Positions 1 to 9,611 of a stretch of DNA of 64,000 nt are shown here, piece by piece (positions within the stretch are counted from its first letter, which is position 1; the number at the start of each line of letters is the position of its first letter). A program made the position numbers and the translations under genes. The stretch spans positions 58,028 to 122,027 of the forward strand of contig JACRHL010000021.1 in NCBI GenBank assembly GCA_016212085.1, in the 5' to 3' direction. The notes beneath the pieces were generated by a model that saw nothing but the letters and a program-made list of their open reading frames with translations, ran no database searches and was not told where the DNA came from. Origin of the DNA: Nitrospirota bacterium. GTDB taxonomy: Bacteria > Nitrospirota > JACRHL01.

Positions 1-866
1 ACCGTGCTCGCCAGCATGTGGCGCAGGGCGCGCTGCACCTGGCCGAAGGCCACCACCGGGCTGCCCGGCTCCAGGGCGGCCAGCGCCGCCAGGCCGTCGG
101 CCCCGGTGTAGGCCACGCCGTCGATCTCGAAGGCCGTCTGCCCGTCCACCGCCACCGGGAAGTCGCCGAAGCGGTGCGCCGCCCCGTGGTGGCCGAAGGG
201 CCGCACGTGCAGGGTGAACTCCGAATTGTCCAGGTCCACCCGGTCCAGCAGGCCGCGCAGGCGGTGGGGCTTGGCGAAGTCGGCATCCACCTCGGCCAGC
301 AGCACCGGGTCGACGGTGACCACCGGCGCCGCCGGGATGGTGAGGTCCACGGCATTGGTGGCCGCCAGGTCGAAGTCGAACACCACGTGGGCGGGCACGC
401 CGGGGCGGATCAGGATGTGGTCCATCTCCTCCAGCTGCACCGCCATGGTCACCTGGGCCAGGGGGTTGCCGTCCGCATCCACCAGGGTGGCGGGGGTGGC
501 GGCGCCGGCCACCTCGACCTGCACGTCGGCGGAGGTGTAGTCGAGCACCATCTCGGCGCCGGTGTAGACGCCGTCCGGCACCATGGCGGCGGTGAGGAAT
601 TCGGTCATCTCGGTGTACTGGGCGAAGTCCACGCGGGTGGACAGGGGCAGCACCTGCACCTGGGTGCCGTCGGCGCGGCTCAGGGTGAGGGAGGTCACGT
701 CCACCTGATAGGCGAGAAAATCGCCATCGGCGTCGGTGAGGCCGATGACCACCTCGCCCAGCCCGGTGGCGCCGCCGCCACAGCCCGGCAGCAGCGGCAC
801 GGCGGCCAGGGCCAGGGCGGCGCCCAGCGCGGCGAGCGCGCGGCGCATGCGGGAGAATACGTTCAC
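1..866 (-). CDS. DUF4382-like lipoprotein, C-terminus beyond the window edge
   Basis: The reading frame starts at a GTG at 866, preceded by a strong AAGGAGGTT ribosome binding site at 872-880, and stays open to base 1, so the 3' end is missing. The N-terminus is a basic stretch, a hydrophobic Ala/Leu segment and PLLPGCGGG. This is a lipobox-like cleavage site and predicts an outer- or inner-membrane lipoprotein. The following segment (VIGLTDADGDFLAYQVDVTS) resembles the start of DUF4382 domains, which are beta-rich and of unknown function. No catalytic motif is seen. A long plus-strand frame over the same bases is a GC-driven shadow. Family assignment is from pattern only. Confidence 0.75.
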   Translation of the reverse strand, partial: MNVFSRMRRALAALGAALALAAVPLLPGCGGGATGLGEVVIGLTDADGDFLAYQVDVTSLTLSRADGTQVQVLPLSTRVDFAQYTEMTEFLTAAMVPDGVYTGAEMVLDYTSADVQVEVAGAATPATLVDADGNPLAQVTMAVQLEEMDHILIRPGVPAHVVFDFDLAATNAVDLTIPAAPVVTVDPVLLAEVDADFAKPHRLRGLLDRVDLDNSEFTLHVRPFGHHGAAHRFGDFPVAVDGQTAFEIDGVAYTGADGLAALAALEPGSPVVAFGQVQRALRHMLAST

Positions 867-1053
867 GGCAGAACCTCCTTGTCCGTTGCCCCCATGGGGG
901 CGTTTGCAGAAAACCGGCGCGGGGAAAAATCACCCGCATGGCCCCAACAACGCGCGAACCGCCCCGGCGGTTGACGCGGCCCGCCGTTTTTTTTGCCCCG
1001 CCCCCCCGTTCCGCGCCGCCGGGACATGACATCGCCCCCCGTTTTTGGCCAGA

Positions 1054-1647
1054 ATGGGTGTTATGTGTGTCCACCCCGCCGCCCCGCGCCCGCCGCTCCG
1101 CCGTTTTTGGGCCGGGCTCCTCGCCCTGGCGCTGGCCGTGGCGGTCCCCGGCGCCGCCCTGGCGAACCACCCCAGCGCGCCGCACCACGACCACGACCAT
1201 TACGGGGTGTTCTGGGCCGGCCACCTGGCGGGGCCGGATGACGACTTCGCCGAGCTTCAGGGCTTCGCCAAGTGGCCGCTGCCGTGGCACGGCACCCGCA
1301 AGGACGGCTGGCACTGGGAGAGCGCCCTGTGGGCCACCGCCGGACCGGTGTCCGTGAACGGCGACCAGGGCTGGATGGTGGGCGCGGGGCCGCTGCTGCG
1401 CCTGCTCACCCCCGGCACGCGCTTCTACGGCAGCCTGGGCATCCGCCCGGTGATCCTGTCGCGGGAGCGGTTTGGCAACCTGGACCTGGGCTACCGGCTG
1501 GAGTTCATCAGCCACGCCGGCGGCGGCGTGTACCTGACGGAGCGCCTGAGCGTGGGCTACCGCATCCAGCATATCTCCAACGCCGGCCTGTCCGACACCA
1601 ATCCGGGCATCAACCTGTTCATCATCCAGGCGGGGTGGAACCTGTAG
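1054..1647 (+). CDS. PagL-type lipid A 3-O-deacylase (acyloxyacyl hydrolase)
   Basis: Predicted outer-membrane beta-barrel that removes the 3-O-linked acyl chain of lipid A. A signal peptide (hydrophobic LLALALAVAVPGAALA) precedes the mature part. The C-terminal third carries YRIQHISNAGLSDTNPGIN, the hallmark PagL active-site region with the His and Ser two residues apart, and the protein ends in an aromatic-rich barrel strand. In the characterised Pseudomonas PagL a catalytic Glu lies 14 residues after the His; here that position is Asn, so activity needs testing. ATG codons at 1054 and 1063 are both possible, and a TTG at 1045 is less likely. It is about the usual family length (roughly 190 residues). 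It stands alone between a divergent lipoprotein gene and the FIST gene. Confidence 0.82.
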   Translation: MGVMCVHPAAPRPPLRRFWAGLLALALAVAVPGAALANHPSAPHHDHDHYGVFWAGHLAGPDDDFAELQGFAKWPLPWHGTRKDGWHWESALWATAGPVSVNGDQGWMVGAGPLLRLLTPGTRFYGSLGIRPVILSRERFGNLDLGYRLEFISHAGGGVYLTERLSVGYRIQHISNAGLSDTNPGINLFIIQAGWNL

Positions 1648-1698
1648 CCCTCGCGGGCGGCCTCCGGGCGCGCTAGAATGGTTTTTTACGGAATCGCC

Positions 1699-2913
<1,215 letters not shown>

Positions 2914-3057
2914 CCCTTCCCGCTTGCAATCTCCCGGACCGGGTGCTATCTGGTTAAGCCTGACGCGCCACCGGCCCATCCAAGCCCGGCGGCCGGCGGC
3001 CGGAACCACGAACGGGGCGCCTCCAGTCGCGAGCGCCCCCGAGGGGGGAGGGTTCTC

Positions 3058-3165
3058 ATGGCCGTGTTCCACCTGCCGACGGTTTCCGGCGCCTACCGCC
3101 GCATCGCCACCTGCCCGCTGGCGCTCATCCACGCCCTGTTCGGCGCGTACCTGATCCTGCGATGA
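3058..3165 (+). CDS. Putative 35-residue membrane peptide
   Basis: An ATG at 3058 follows a GGGGGGAGGG ribosome binding site and encodes a 35-residue peptide whose second half (CPLALIHALFGAYLILR) is a plausible single membrane helix ending in Arg. The stop TGA is at 3163-3165. I do not recognise a family. The good ribosome binding site and amphipathic/hydrophobic layout support translation, but very short frames arise by chance in this composition. It lies between the FIST gene and the J-domain gene. Confidence 0.4.
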   Translation: MAVFHLPTVSGAYRRIATCPLALIHALFGAYLILR

Positions 3166-3418
3166 CGTGAACACCCGGCGCCGGGGCGCGGGGCGCCGCC
3201 CCCCCCTTCGCCGCCCGCACACCCCGGAACGGGCGGCGCCGCTCCGGCCCCGGCGCGCGATGCGCCCGCCGGCGAGGGGCCGCTCCGGACCCCGTTGTGG
3301 CACCCCCGCCAACCGGCGCCGGCGGCGGTTTGTTCCCGGCCGCATTTTTTTTCGAAAAACCGGCCGGCGCCGCCGCCCCCTGGCGAATTTTGCGCGCCGA
3401 CCGATTACCATAGGGGCC

Positions 3419-4918
3419 ATGGGCAATCCGGACCGCAAAGGCTACTACCGTATCCTGGGGGTGGACCCGTCCGCCTCGGCGGAGGCCGTCAAGAAGGCCT
3501 ACCGCCAGCGCTCCAAGGAGCTGCACCCGGACCACAACAAGCGCATGGGCGCCGACATCCAGTTCGCCGCCCTGAACGACGCCTACCGCGTCCTCTCCGA
3601 CCCGGACACCCGCGCCCGCTACGACACCACCGGCCTGGAGCGCGAGGCCCCCGGCGGCGGCGAGACCGGGCGCGAGGTGGGCACGCCGGTGCCCTGCGGC
3701 CGCTGCGGCCGGGTGAGCGCCCAGCCGCGCTACGTGATCTTCCACCAGGTGGTCGGCCGCCTGAGGGACGCGGCGGTGGACAGCGTGCAGGGCATCTACT
3801 GCGCCCGCTGCGCCCGCGACGTGGCCATGACCGCCTCGCTGTTCACCTGGGCGCTGGGGTGGTGGGCCTGGAACGGGCCGCCGCGCACCCTGCGCGCCAT
3901 CCGCAACAACATGCGCGGCGGCCAGCGCCCCGCCGCCGCCAACCACCGGCTGCTGGTCTACCAGGCCCAGGCCTTCGAGCAGGCCGGCAAGGCGCCCCTG
4001 GCCCGCGCCCTGGCCAGGGAGGCCCTGGAGATCGACCCGCACGGCGACCTGGCCGCCCTGGCCCGGCGCATCATGGGCCCGGACGACGACGAGGTGCCGC
4101 AGCTCAAGGACCAGTGGAGCCCCGACCCGCTGGCCATGCTGGGCCAGCTCATGCCCGGCATCGTCCTGCTGGTGGCGCTGCTGGTGCTGGTGCCCGACTG
4201 GCACCGCCCCGCCGGGCCGCCGCCCGGCCCCCATGCCGGTTCCATGCTGCCCGGCGCCCCCCCCGCGCCGCGCCCGGACAGCGAGCACGCGGCCCACATC
4301 ACCGCCGACGGGGTGATCCTGCGGGTGGCCCCCGGCGACGCCCAGGCCGCCCTGGCCACCCTGGGCCGCTTCGAGGACGTGACGCGCCTGGAGCGCCTGG
4401 GCGGCGGCTGGGTGCGGGTGCGCGCCGGCGACCTGGAGGGCTACGTGCGCCCGGACCAGCTCGCCGGCGGCTACGGCAGCGTGGCGCTGGCCGCCTGGTG
4501 CGCCGAGAGCCTGGGCGACCGCCCCGGCAACGGCCAGGTGTTCACCCGCGCGGGCCAGGGGCCGCACACGGTCAAGGCCGCCAACCACACCCAGGCGGAC
4601 GCCCTGGTGAAGCTGAAGGACGACGCCGGCCGCACGGTGCTGGCCTTCTACCTGTGGGCAGGGGCCGAGGCCACCGTGGGGGGCGTGCCGGAGGGGGCCT
4701 TCCAGACCGTGTTCGCCCTGGGCCGGCGCTTCTCCAACGGCTGCGTGACCTTCATGGAGCGCCACGACACCCTGGCGCTGGTCGACCCCGTCGACCTCCA
4801 CACCCCCCTGGGCCCGGATACGGGCGGCGCCCTCTACGCCATGGAGGCGCGCCTGGCCCTCACCCCCGCCGGCGCGGGCGCCGTGCCCATCGACCCGGTG
4901 GCCTTCGCCACGGACTGA
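3419..4918 (+). CDS. Membrane-anchored J-domain protein with zinc ribbon and SH3-like segment
   Basis: A 499-residue protein. Residues about 7-70 form a J domain with the HPD motif in KELHPDHNK, so it should stimulate an Hsp70 (DnaK) partner. Two CxxC pairs follow (CGRCGRV and CARCARDV), probably a zinc ribbon. One membrane helix (MPGIVLLVALLVLVPDW) lies near residue 250. After it, a bacterial SH3-like segment (VILRVAPGD ... WVRVRAGDLEGYVRPDQL) and a further uncharacterised domain would face the periplasm if the helix spans once. The start at 3419 is chosen because the J domain begins eight residues later; upstream codons are low-complexity. The combination resembles no named DnaJ class that I know, so the substrate is unknown. 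Confidence 0.8.
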   Translation: MGNPDRKGYYRILGVDPSASAEAVKKAYRQRSKELHPDHNKRMGADIQFAALNDAYRVLSDPDTRARYDTTGLEREAPGGGETGREVGTPVPCGRCGRVSAQPRYVIFHQVVGRLRDAAVDSVQGIYCARCARDVAMTASLFTWALGWWAWNGPPRTLRAIRNNMRGGQRPAAANHRLLVYQAQAFEQAGKAPLARALAREALEIDPHGDLAALARRIMGPDDDEVPQLKDQWSPDPLAMLGQLMPGIVLLVALLVLVPDWHRPAGPPPGPHAGSMLPGAPPAPRPDSEHAAHITADGVILRVAPGDAQAALATLGRFEDVTRLERLGGGWVRVRAGDLEGYVRPDQLAGGYGSVALAAWCAESLGDRPGNGQVFTRAGQGPHTVKAANHTQADALVKLKDDAGRTVLAFYLWAGAEATVGGVPEGAFQTVFALGRRFSNGCVTFMERHDTLALVDPVDLHTPLGPDTGGALYAMEARLALTPAGAGAVPIDPVAFATD

Positions 4919-5007
4919 CGGGGAGGTCGGTGCCGCGCCGGGCTGCCATCCGTCACACAATCCGCTAGGCTTGAGGGGAACGGAATCATCGAGCACCAGG
5001 AGGCGGC

Positions 5008-5217
5008 ATGAACGACCACGTTTACAAGCATATCGAACTCACCGGCACGTCCGCGGACGGCATCGAGGCGGCGGTCGGCAACGCGCTGGCGGTGGCGGCG
5101 CTCAGCGTGCGCCACATGCGCTGGCTGGAGGTGATCGACACCCGCGCCCACATCGAGGGGGGGCGCGTGGACCAGTGGCAGGTGACCGTGCGCATCGCCT
5201 TCACCGTCGAGAGCTGA
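5008..5217 (+). CDS. Dodecin-family flavin-binding protein
   Basis: A 69-residue protein of the usual dodecin length. The pattern [11 protein letters not shown], then [10 protein letters not shown] and [15 protein letters not shown], matches the beta-alpha-beta-beta fold of dodecins, which form hollow dodecamers that bind and sequester riboflavin, FMN or other small cofactors. The conserved Trp in MRWLEVI corresponds to the residue that stacks on the flavin ring. The ribosome binding site AGGAGGCGGC is ideally spaced before the ATG. It is apparently monocistronic, with no terminator detected downstream. Confidence 0.9.
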   Translation: MNDHVYKHIELTGTSADGIEAAVGNALAVAALSVRHMRWLEVIDTRAHIEGGRVDQWQVTVRIAFTVES

Positions 5218-5657
5218 GGGCCCCGCTTAACGCCCCGCCCCCCCAAGCCGACGAAAGCCGTGGGGGCGGGGCGGGCTCGGGTCCCCCGGAGGGGGCCGTG
5301 CCAGGGGGGTGGGGCGGGGGCCGCCGCCCGCCCGGCCGGGTGGAAATCCGGAAAAAATCCGGCACCCGGTGGCCCGGACGAACGCTTGCCGTGCGCGGCA
5401 CCCCGCCCAACAATCCATGAGGGTGCGGGAGGAAAACGCACCGGGGCGCCGGGGCACCGTTGAGCGCGGCGCCCCGCCGGCGGTTTCCCGTCCCGCGCGG
5501 GCTCCCGGACGGGAGGTTGCAAACGCCGTCCGGCGCCTGTTTCAACGGGAAACCGGGAACGCGCGGTGGCTTCCGGTCTCCCCTGGTTTCAAGCGCGTCG
5601 GCGCATGCAATCCGCCCCCCTGCGCCGGACGCACGCCGGAAAACCCCCGGCGCCCGG
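5218..5657. other. Non-coding gap between dodecin and peroxiredoxin genes
   Basis: About 440 bases without a convincing gene. The genes on both sides point into it (dodecin forward, peroxiredoxin reverse). It is G/C-homopolymer rich. I saw no clear hairpin-plus-T-run terminator, no repeat family and no RNA signature. Confidence 0.5.
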
Positions 5658-6296
5658 TCAGCGGTTGGGCTGCGGCGTCATGCGCAGGTACGGCTTGAGC
5701 TCCGTCCACCCCTTCGGGAAGCGCCGCTGCATCTCCTTCGGGTCCGTGAGGGCGGGCACGATCACGCACTCGCCGCCGTCGGTCCAGTCGGCGGGCGTGG
5801 CCACCTTGTAGGTGTCGGTGAGTTGCAGCGAGTCGATGACGCGCAGGATCTCGTCAAAATTGCGGCCGGTGCTGGGCGGATAGGTGAAGCTCAGCCGCAG
5901 CTTCTTGTTCGGGTCGATCACGAACACGGAGCGCACCGTGAAGGTGTCGCTGGTGTTGGGGTGGATCATCCCGTACAGGTTCGAGATGGTGCGGTCCGGG
6001 TCGGCGATGACCGGGAAGGTCACCGCCTGCCCCTGGGTCTCCTCGATGTCGCCCAGCCAGCTCTTGTGGGCCTGCAAGGGGTCCACGGACAGGGCGATCA
6101 TCTTCACGTTGCGCTTCTGGAAGGCGGCCATGCGCCGCGAGGCGGCGGCCAGCTCGGTGGTGCACACCGGGGTGAAGTCCGCCGGGTGCGAGAACAGCAC
6201 CGCCCACGAGTCACCGATCCACTTGTGGAGGGATATCCGCCCCATGGTGGTTTCGGCGCTGAAATCGGGCACGACGTCGCCAAGTTGCAGTGCCAT
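5658..6296 (-). CDS. 1-Cys peroxiredoxin (Prx6/AhpC-TSA family)
   Basis: A 212-residue thiol peroxidase reducing hydrogen peroxide and alkyl hydroperoxides. The peroxidatic cysteine lies in SHPADFTPVCTTE, the classic Prx6 PxxxTxxC context. IALSVDPLQAHKSWLGDI and FPVIADPDRTI follow the family closely, as does the C-terminal Prx6 extension (ATPADWTDGGECVIVP). The ATG at 6296 has an AAAGGAGGGTT ribosome binding site; a longer frame upstream is not needed. A second cysteine near the end (GGECVIVP) is common in bacterial Prx6. Cytoplasmic and apparently monocistronic. Confidence 0.93.
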   Translation of the reverse strand: MALQLGDVVPDFSAETTMGRISLHKWIGDSWAVLFSHPADFTPVCTTELAAASRRMAAFQKRNVKMIALSVDPLQAHKSWLGDIEETQGQAVTFPVIADPDRTISNLYGMIHPNTSDTFTVRSVFVIDPNKKLRLSFTYPPSTGRNFDEILRVIDSLQLTDTYKVATPADWTDGGECVIVPALTDPKEMQRRFPKGWTELKPYLRMTPQPNR

Positions 6297-6423
6297 ATGG
6301 AACCCTCCTTTGGTCGTTTGCGCGGGGGCCGGTTCGGATTGACTGCGCGGCGCGCCGGGCCCCATCAAAATACGCATGAAACCATGCGGTTTTGCGCCGG
6401 CCGTGAACCTTGACACCTCAACG

Positions 6424-9156
6424 CTAACACCGCCGACCCCCTTGCGAAAGGGGGCGGGTCGCGGATTTTTTTTGCCGCTTGTCGGGGGCGGTTTTCGGCG
6501 GCTCAGGCGGTGACGGGGGGGACGCCGGCCCCCGCTCGCCGTCGATCAGCGCGCGCACCTGCCAGCCGATGCGCGCCATGGGATAGGGCTTGCTGAGCAC
6601 CACCACGGGCTGCCACGCCTCCGCGTCGGCCAGCACGCTGCCCCGGTCGAAACCGGTGGTGAAGATCACCGGCAGGTCGGGGCGCCGGGCGCGCATGCGG
6701 CGCACCGCCTCCACCCCGCCCAGGCGCGGCATCACCACGTCCACCAGCGCCAGGGTGACGCGGCCGGGGTCGCCGTCGAACAGGGTGCAGGCGGTCTCGC
6801 CGTCGGCGGCGTCGAGCACCTCGTAGCCCAGGTCCCTGAGCACCTCGCGGGCGGTGAGGCGCACCAGCTCCTCGTCGTCGGCGAGCAGGATGGTTTCGCC
6901 GGGGTGGGCGCGCGGCACCTGCGCCGGATCGGGCGCGGGCAGCTCGGCCTTGGCCACCGCCGCCAGGGGCAGCAGCACCCGGAAGGTGGTGCCCTCGCCC
7001 TCGCGGCTGTCCACCTCCATCACGCCGCCGTGGGCGCGCACGGTGCCGTAGCACATGGCCAGCCCCAGGCCGGTGCCCCGCCCCACCTCCTTGGTGGTGA
7101 AGAACGGCTCGAACAGCTTTTCCATGTGATCCTGGGGAATGCCGCAGCCGTTGTCGGACACGGCGATGAGCGCCAGCCGGCCGCCGGGCAGGTCCGGGTG
7201 CGGGCGGCGCAGGGCCGGGGTGGCGTCGATCACGCCCAGGGTGACGGCGATCACCGGCCGCGCGCGCCCTTCCAGGGCGTCACGGGCGTTGAACAGCAGG
7301 TTCACCAGCACCTGCTGCAACAGGTTGGCATCGCCGCGCACGGTCAGGGCCGCCTCCGGCAGCACGCCCTGGATGGCGATGCGCTCGGGCATGCCGGCGC
7401 GGGCGGCCGTCACCGCGTCCCGCACCACGGCGGTCAGGTCGCACAGGCCCAGGGCCACCTTGCGCTGCCGCGAGAAGGCCAGCAACTGGGCCACCATGTC
7501 GGCGGCGCGCTGGCCGAGGCGCTCGGCGATGTCGAGCTTTTCGAGCACCGCGTTGTTGTCGCCCAGGCGGCGCCGGGCCAGGTGCAGGGAACCCTGGAGG
7601 CTGGTGAGGATGTTGTTGAAGTCGTGGGCGATGCCGCCCACCAGGGTGCCCAGCGCCTCCATGCGCCGCGCGTGGCGGTACTCCTCCTCCAGGCGGCGCT
7701 GCTCGGTGATGTCGGTGAGGGTGACGTGCACCTCGACGGGCCGGGGGCCGTCGTCGATCTGGGGCACGGCGTCCAGCAGCACCCAGGTGGGGGGGCCGCC
7801 CGCCGCCGGGGTGATGCCGAGCACCTCGCCGACGACGGGAACCCGGTCGCGCAGGGCCACGATGACCGGGCAATCGTCGTAGCCGACCGTGGAGCCGTCC
7901 TCCCGCTGCGCGCTGAACAGCGGGTCCTTGAGGGAGGCGCCCGTCAGCTGCTCGCGGGTGGTGCCCAGCATGCGGGCGGCGGCGGGGTTCACGGCGGTCA
8001 CGTTGACCTGGTCGTCGTACACCACCATGCCCTGGGCCATGTGGTTGAACAGGTGCTGGTAGCGCGCCTCGCTGGCGGCGGCGGCGGCCTGGGCCTCGGT
8101 GCCCGTGGTGATGTCGCGCACGGTCCCCACCACCCGCTGCCGGTCGCCTTCGCCCGCCAGGCCGAGCTGGGCGCGCACGTGGCGCAGCGTGCCGTCGGGC
8201 CGCAGCATCCGGTGGGTGAACGGCGCCGGTTCGGCGCCGGCGCGCAGGGCGTGCACGTGCGCCTCCAGCGCCGGCCGGTCGTCCGGGTGGACGGCGGCGA
8301 GCAGGCCCGCGTAACCCCCCCGCATCCGCTCCCGGGGCACGCCCATGATGCGCAGCATCTCGTTGGAGAAGGTGACGGCGCCGCCGTGCGGGTCCCACTC
8401 CCAGTGGCCCAGATGGGCGATGGCCTGGGCCCGGTCGAGCCCCTCCTGGGCGTGGCGGCGCTCGCCGATCTCGCGCTCCAGGGCGGCCCGGTCGGCGGCC
8501 TTGCGCGTTTCGGCGCGGCGCACGTAGGTGACGGCGACAACCCCCAGCACCAGGCTGGCCAGCAGCAGCGCCAGCAGGTCGTGCCGGAAGGTCCGCAGGG
8601 AGCGGTCCATGGCCGTCTGGGCCTGGGTGTGCACCTTGGCGGCGACGCGGGTCAGGGCGTCGTACACGGAATCGGTGGCGGCGGCCAGGCCCGGCCACGG
8701 CCGGGAACGGGTGGCGGGAAAATGCTCGCGGGCCAGGGCCTCGAAGCTGCTCAGCAGCGTGTCCATGCGGGCAAGCTGGCGCGCCAAGGCCGGGTCGACC
8801 ACGGCCGCCACGCGATCGCCACCGGGGGTCTGGCCGCCGTGGCGGATGGCGTCCAGAAAGGCGCGCGCACGCGCCAGGTGGAGGCGGGCGCGCTCCGCCG
8901 AGCGGCTGCCGCTCATGTCCGTATCGGCCCCCTCCTCCAGCCACAGGTGGGCGGCGGTGACCTCGAAGAGGATGCCGTGGGCGGCCTCGGCCAGCGGCTC
9001 GTAACGGGTGGAGATGCGGGTGACGATGTACAGGCCGTAGCCCAGCGCGCCCACCACGAACGCGGCGATCAGGGCGATCACCACGAACTCGCCGTGGCGT
9101 GGCCGGAAACGCCGGTAAAACGGCGTTCCGACGGGTTGTCGGTCGGGTTCCGTCAC
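6424..9156 (-). CDS. Membrane hybrid histidine kinase with two PAS domains and receiver
   Basis: About 910 residues. Order: helix (residues about 24-46), periplasmic domain of about 150 residues, second helix (LLALLLASLVLGVVAVTYV), PAS (WEWDPHGGAVTFSNEMLRIM), a second PAS, HisKA with phospho-accepting His in GGIAHDFNNILTS, HATPase with N-box (QVLVNLLFNARDALEG), G boxes (DNGCGIP, GTGLGLAMCYGTV), and a C-terminal receiver (LLADDEE, phospho-Asp in LALVDVVMPRLGG, Lys in VVLSKPYP). This is a self-contained phosphorelay sensor. The GTG at 9156 follows GGGAGGGAG; upstream codons look non-coding. The ligand is unknown. No separate response regulator lies next to it. Confidence 0.88.
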   Translation of the reverse strand: MTEPDRQPVGTPFYRRFRPRHGEFVVIALIAAFVVGALGYGLYIVTRISTRYEPLAEAAHGILFEVTAAHLWLEEGADTDMSGSRSAERARLHLARARAFLDAIRHGGQTPGGDRVAAVVDPALARQLARMDTLLSSFEALAREHFPATRSRPWPGLAAATDSVYDALTRVAAKVHTQAQTAMDRSLRTFRHDLLALLLASLVLGVVAVTYVRRAETRKAADRAALEREIGERRHAQEGLDRAQAIAHLGHWEWDPHGGAVTFSNEMLRIMGVPRERMRGGYAGLLAAVHPDDRPALEAHVHALRAGAEPAPFTHRMLRPDGTLRHVRAQLGLAGEGDRQRVVGTVRDITTGTEAQAAAAASEARYQHLFNHMAQGMVVYDDQVNVTAVNPAAARMLGTTREQLTGASLKDPLFSAQREDGSTVGYDDCPVIVALRDRVPVVGEVLGITPAAGGPPTWVLLDAVPQIDDGPRPVEVHVTLTDITEQRRLEEEYRHARRMEALGTLVGGIAHDFNNILTSLQGSLHLARRRLGDNNAVLEKLDIAERLGQRAADMVAQLLAFSRQRKVALGLCDLTAVVRDAVTAARAGMPERIAIQGVLPEAALTVRGDANLLQQVLVNLLFNARDALEGRARPVIAVTLGVIDATPALRRPHPDLPGGRLALIAVSDNGCGIPQDHMEKLFEPFFTTKEVGRGTGLGLAMCYGTVRAHGGVMEVDSREGEGTTFRVLLPLAAVAKAELPAPDPAQVPRAHPGETILLADDEELVRLTAREVLRDLGYEVLDAADGETACTLFDGDPGRVTLALVDVVMPRLGGVEAVRRMRARRPDLPVIFTTGFDRGSVLADAEAWQPVVVLSKPYPMARIGWQVRALIDGERGPASPPSPPEPPKTAPDKRQKKSATRPLSQGGRRC

Positions 9157-9315
9157 GCCCAAATGACTCCCTCCCCCGTGCCGCCGCGGCGCGGAATGGT
9201 ACCGGCCCCGGACGGCACCCCCCCCGAAAACAAACACGGCCAGCCCGGACCAGCCGTTCTCCCTGAAGGCCCTAACCCTAGCAAGTTGCGACACCAATCA
9301 CAAGGGCACCTCCGA

Positions 9316-9458
9316 CAGGTGGTTGAAAAAGTCCTTCCATGGACTTTTTCAACCCGGAACCGGAACAGCGCCGCCTTAATGTTTATAATTATTTCAATAG
9401 CTTACGAGACATAACTCCACAGGCTTGCCGAAAAGCGGTGTTTTTCAACAGCCTGCTG
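9316..9458 (+). repeat. Family II dispersed repeat, copy A
   Basis: Begins with a perfect 13-bp hairpin (GTTGAAAAAGTCC, loop TTCCAT, then the reverse complement). It continues with an AT-rich core (TTAATGTTTATAATTATTT) and ends in a GCCGAAAAGCGGTGTTTTTC palindromic end followed by CAGCCTG. The same order of blocks occurs in reverse at 47165-47332 and, with the core deleted, at 18475-18543. This looks like a non-autonomous insertion element; no transposase is seen in the window. Confidence 0.7.
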
Positions 9459-9498
9459 AAAACCGTCGCGAGCGGTTCGGGTGCGAGGCGGCGGCATG
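9459..9498 (-). mobile_element. Family I element, right-end fragment (inverted)
   Basis: AAAACCGTCGCGAGCGGTTC followed by GGGTGCGAGGCGG is the reverse complement of the right end of the 143-bp family I element. The terminal GGGCACCTC appears to have been separated to about 9305-9313 by insertion of the family II repeat. Confidence 0.5.
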
Positions 9499-9611
9499 GC
9501 GGTGCCGACGCCCCCGTTCCGGGGACAGGCCGCTGCCCGCCCTGTTACCCTATGGGACACACCCGGCCCGATGGTGGGCGCGGGGCCGTGGCGGCGGAGG
9601 CGACGGGAACC

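Larger units (their letters stand above)
9157..9611. other. Intergenic region holding nested repeats
   Basis: Gap between divergent genes (kinase on minus, TPR/OGT on plus). It holds a copy of repeat family II (9316-9458) that appears to sit inside a broken family-I element: a left-terminus-like GGGCACCTC lies at about 9305 and the remainder begins at 9459. It therefore carries the promoters for both genes plus transposed DNA. No gene is supported. Confidence 0.6.

Noticed and set aside
18..974. 318-codon plus-strand frame at the window start
   Set aside because: It is the antisense shadow of the lipoprotein gene at 1-866, which has a strong ribosome binding site and lipobox. The plus-strand translation is His/Gly/Gln-rich as expected for antisense of GC-rich genes.
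6436..6475. Plus-strand hairpin followed by eight T
   Set aside because: CGACCCCCTTGCGAAAGGGGGCGGGTCG-like stem with ATTTTTTTT would terminate plus-strand transcription, but both adjacent genes are on the minus strand and the hairpin lies within the last codons of the kinase gene. Not listed as a terminator.
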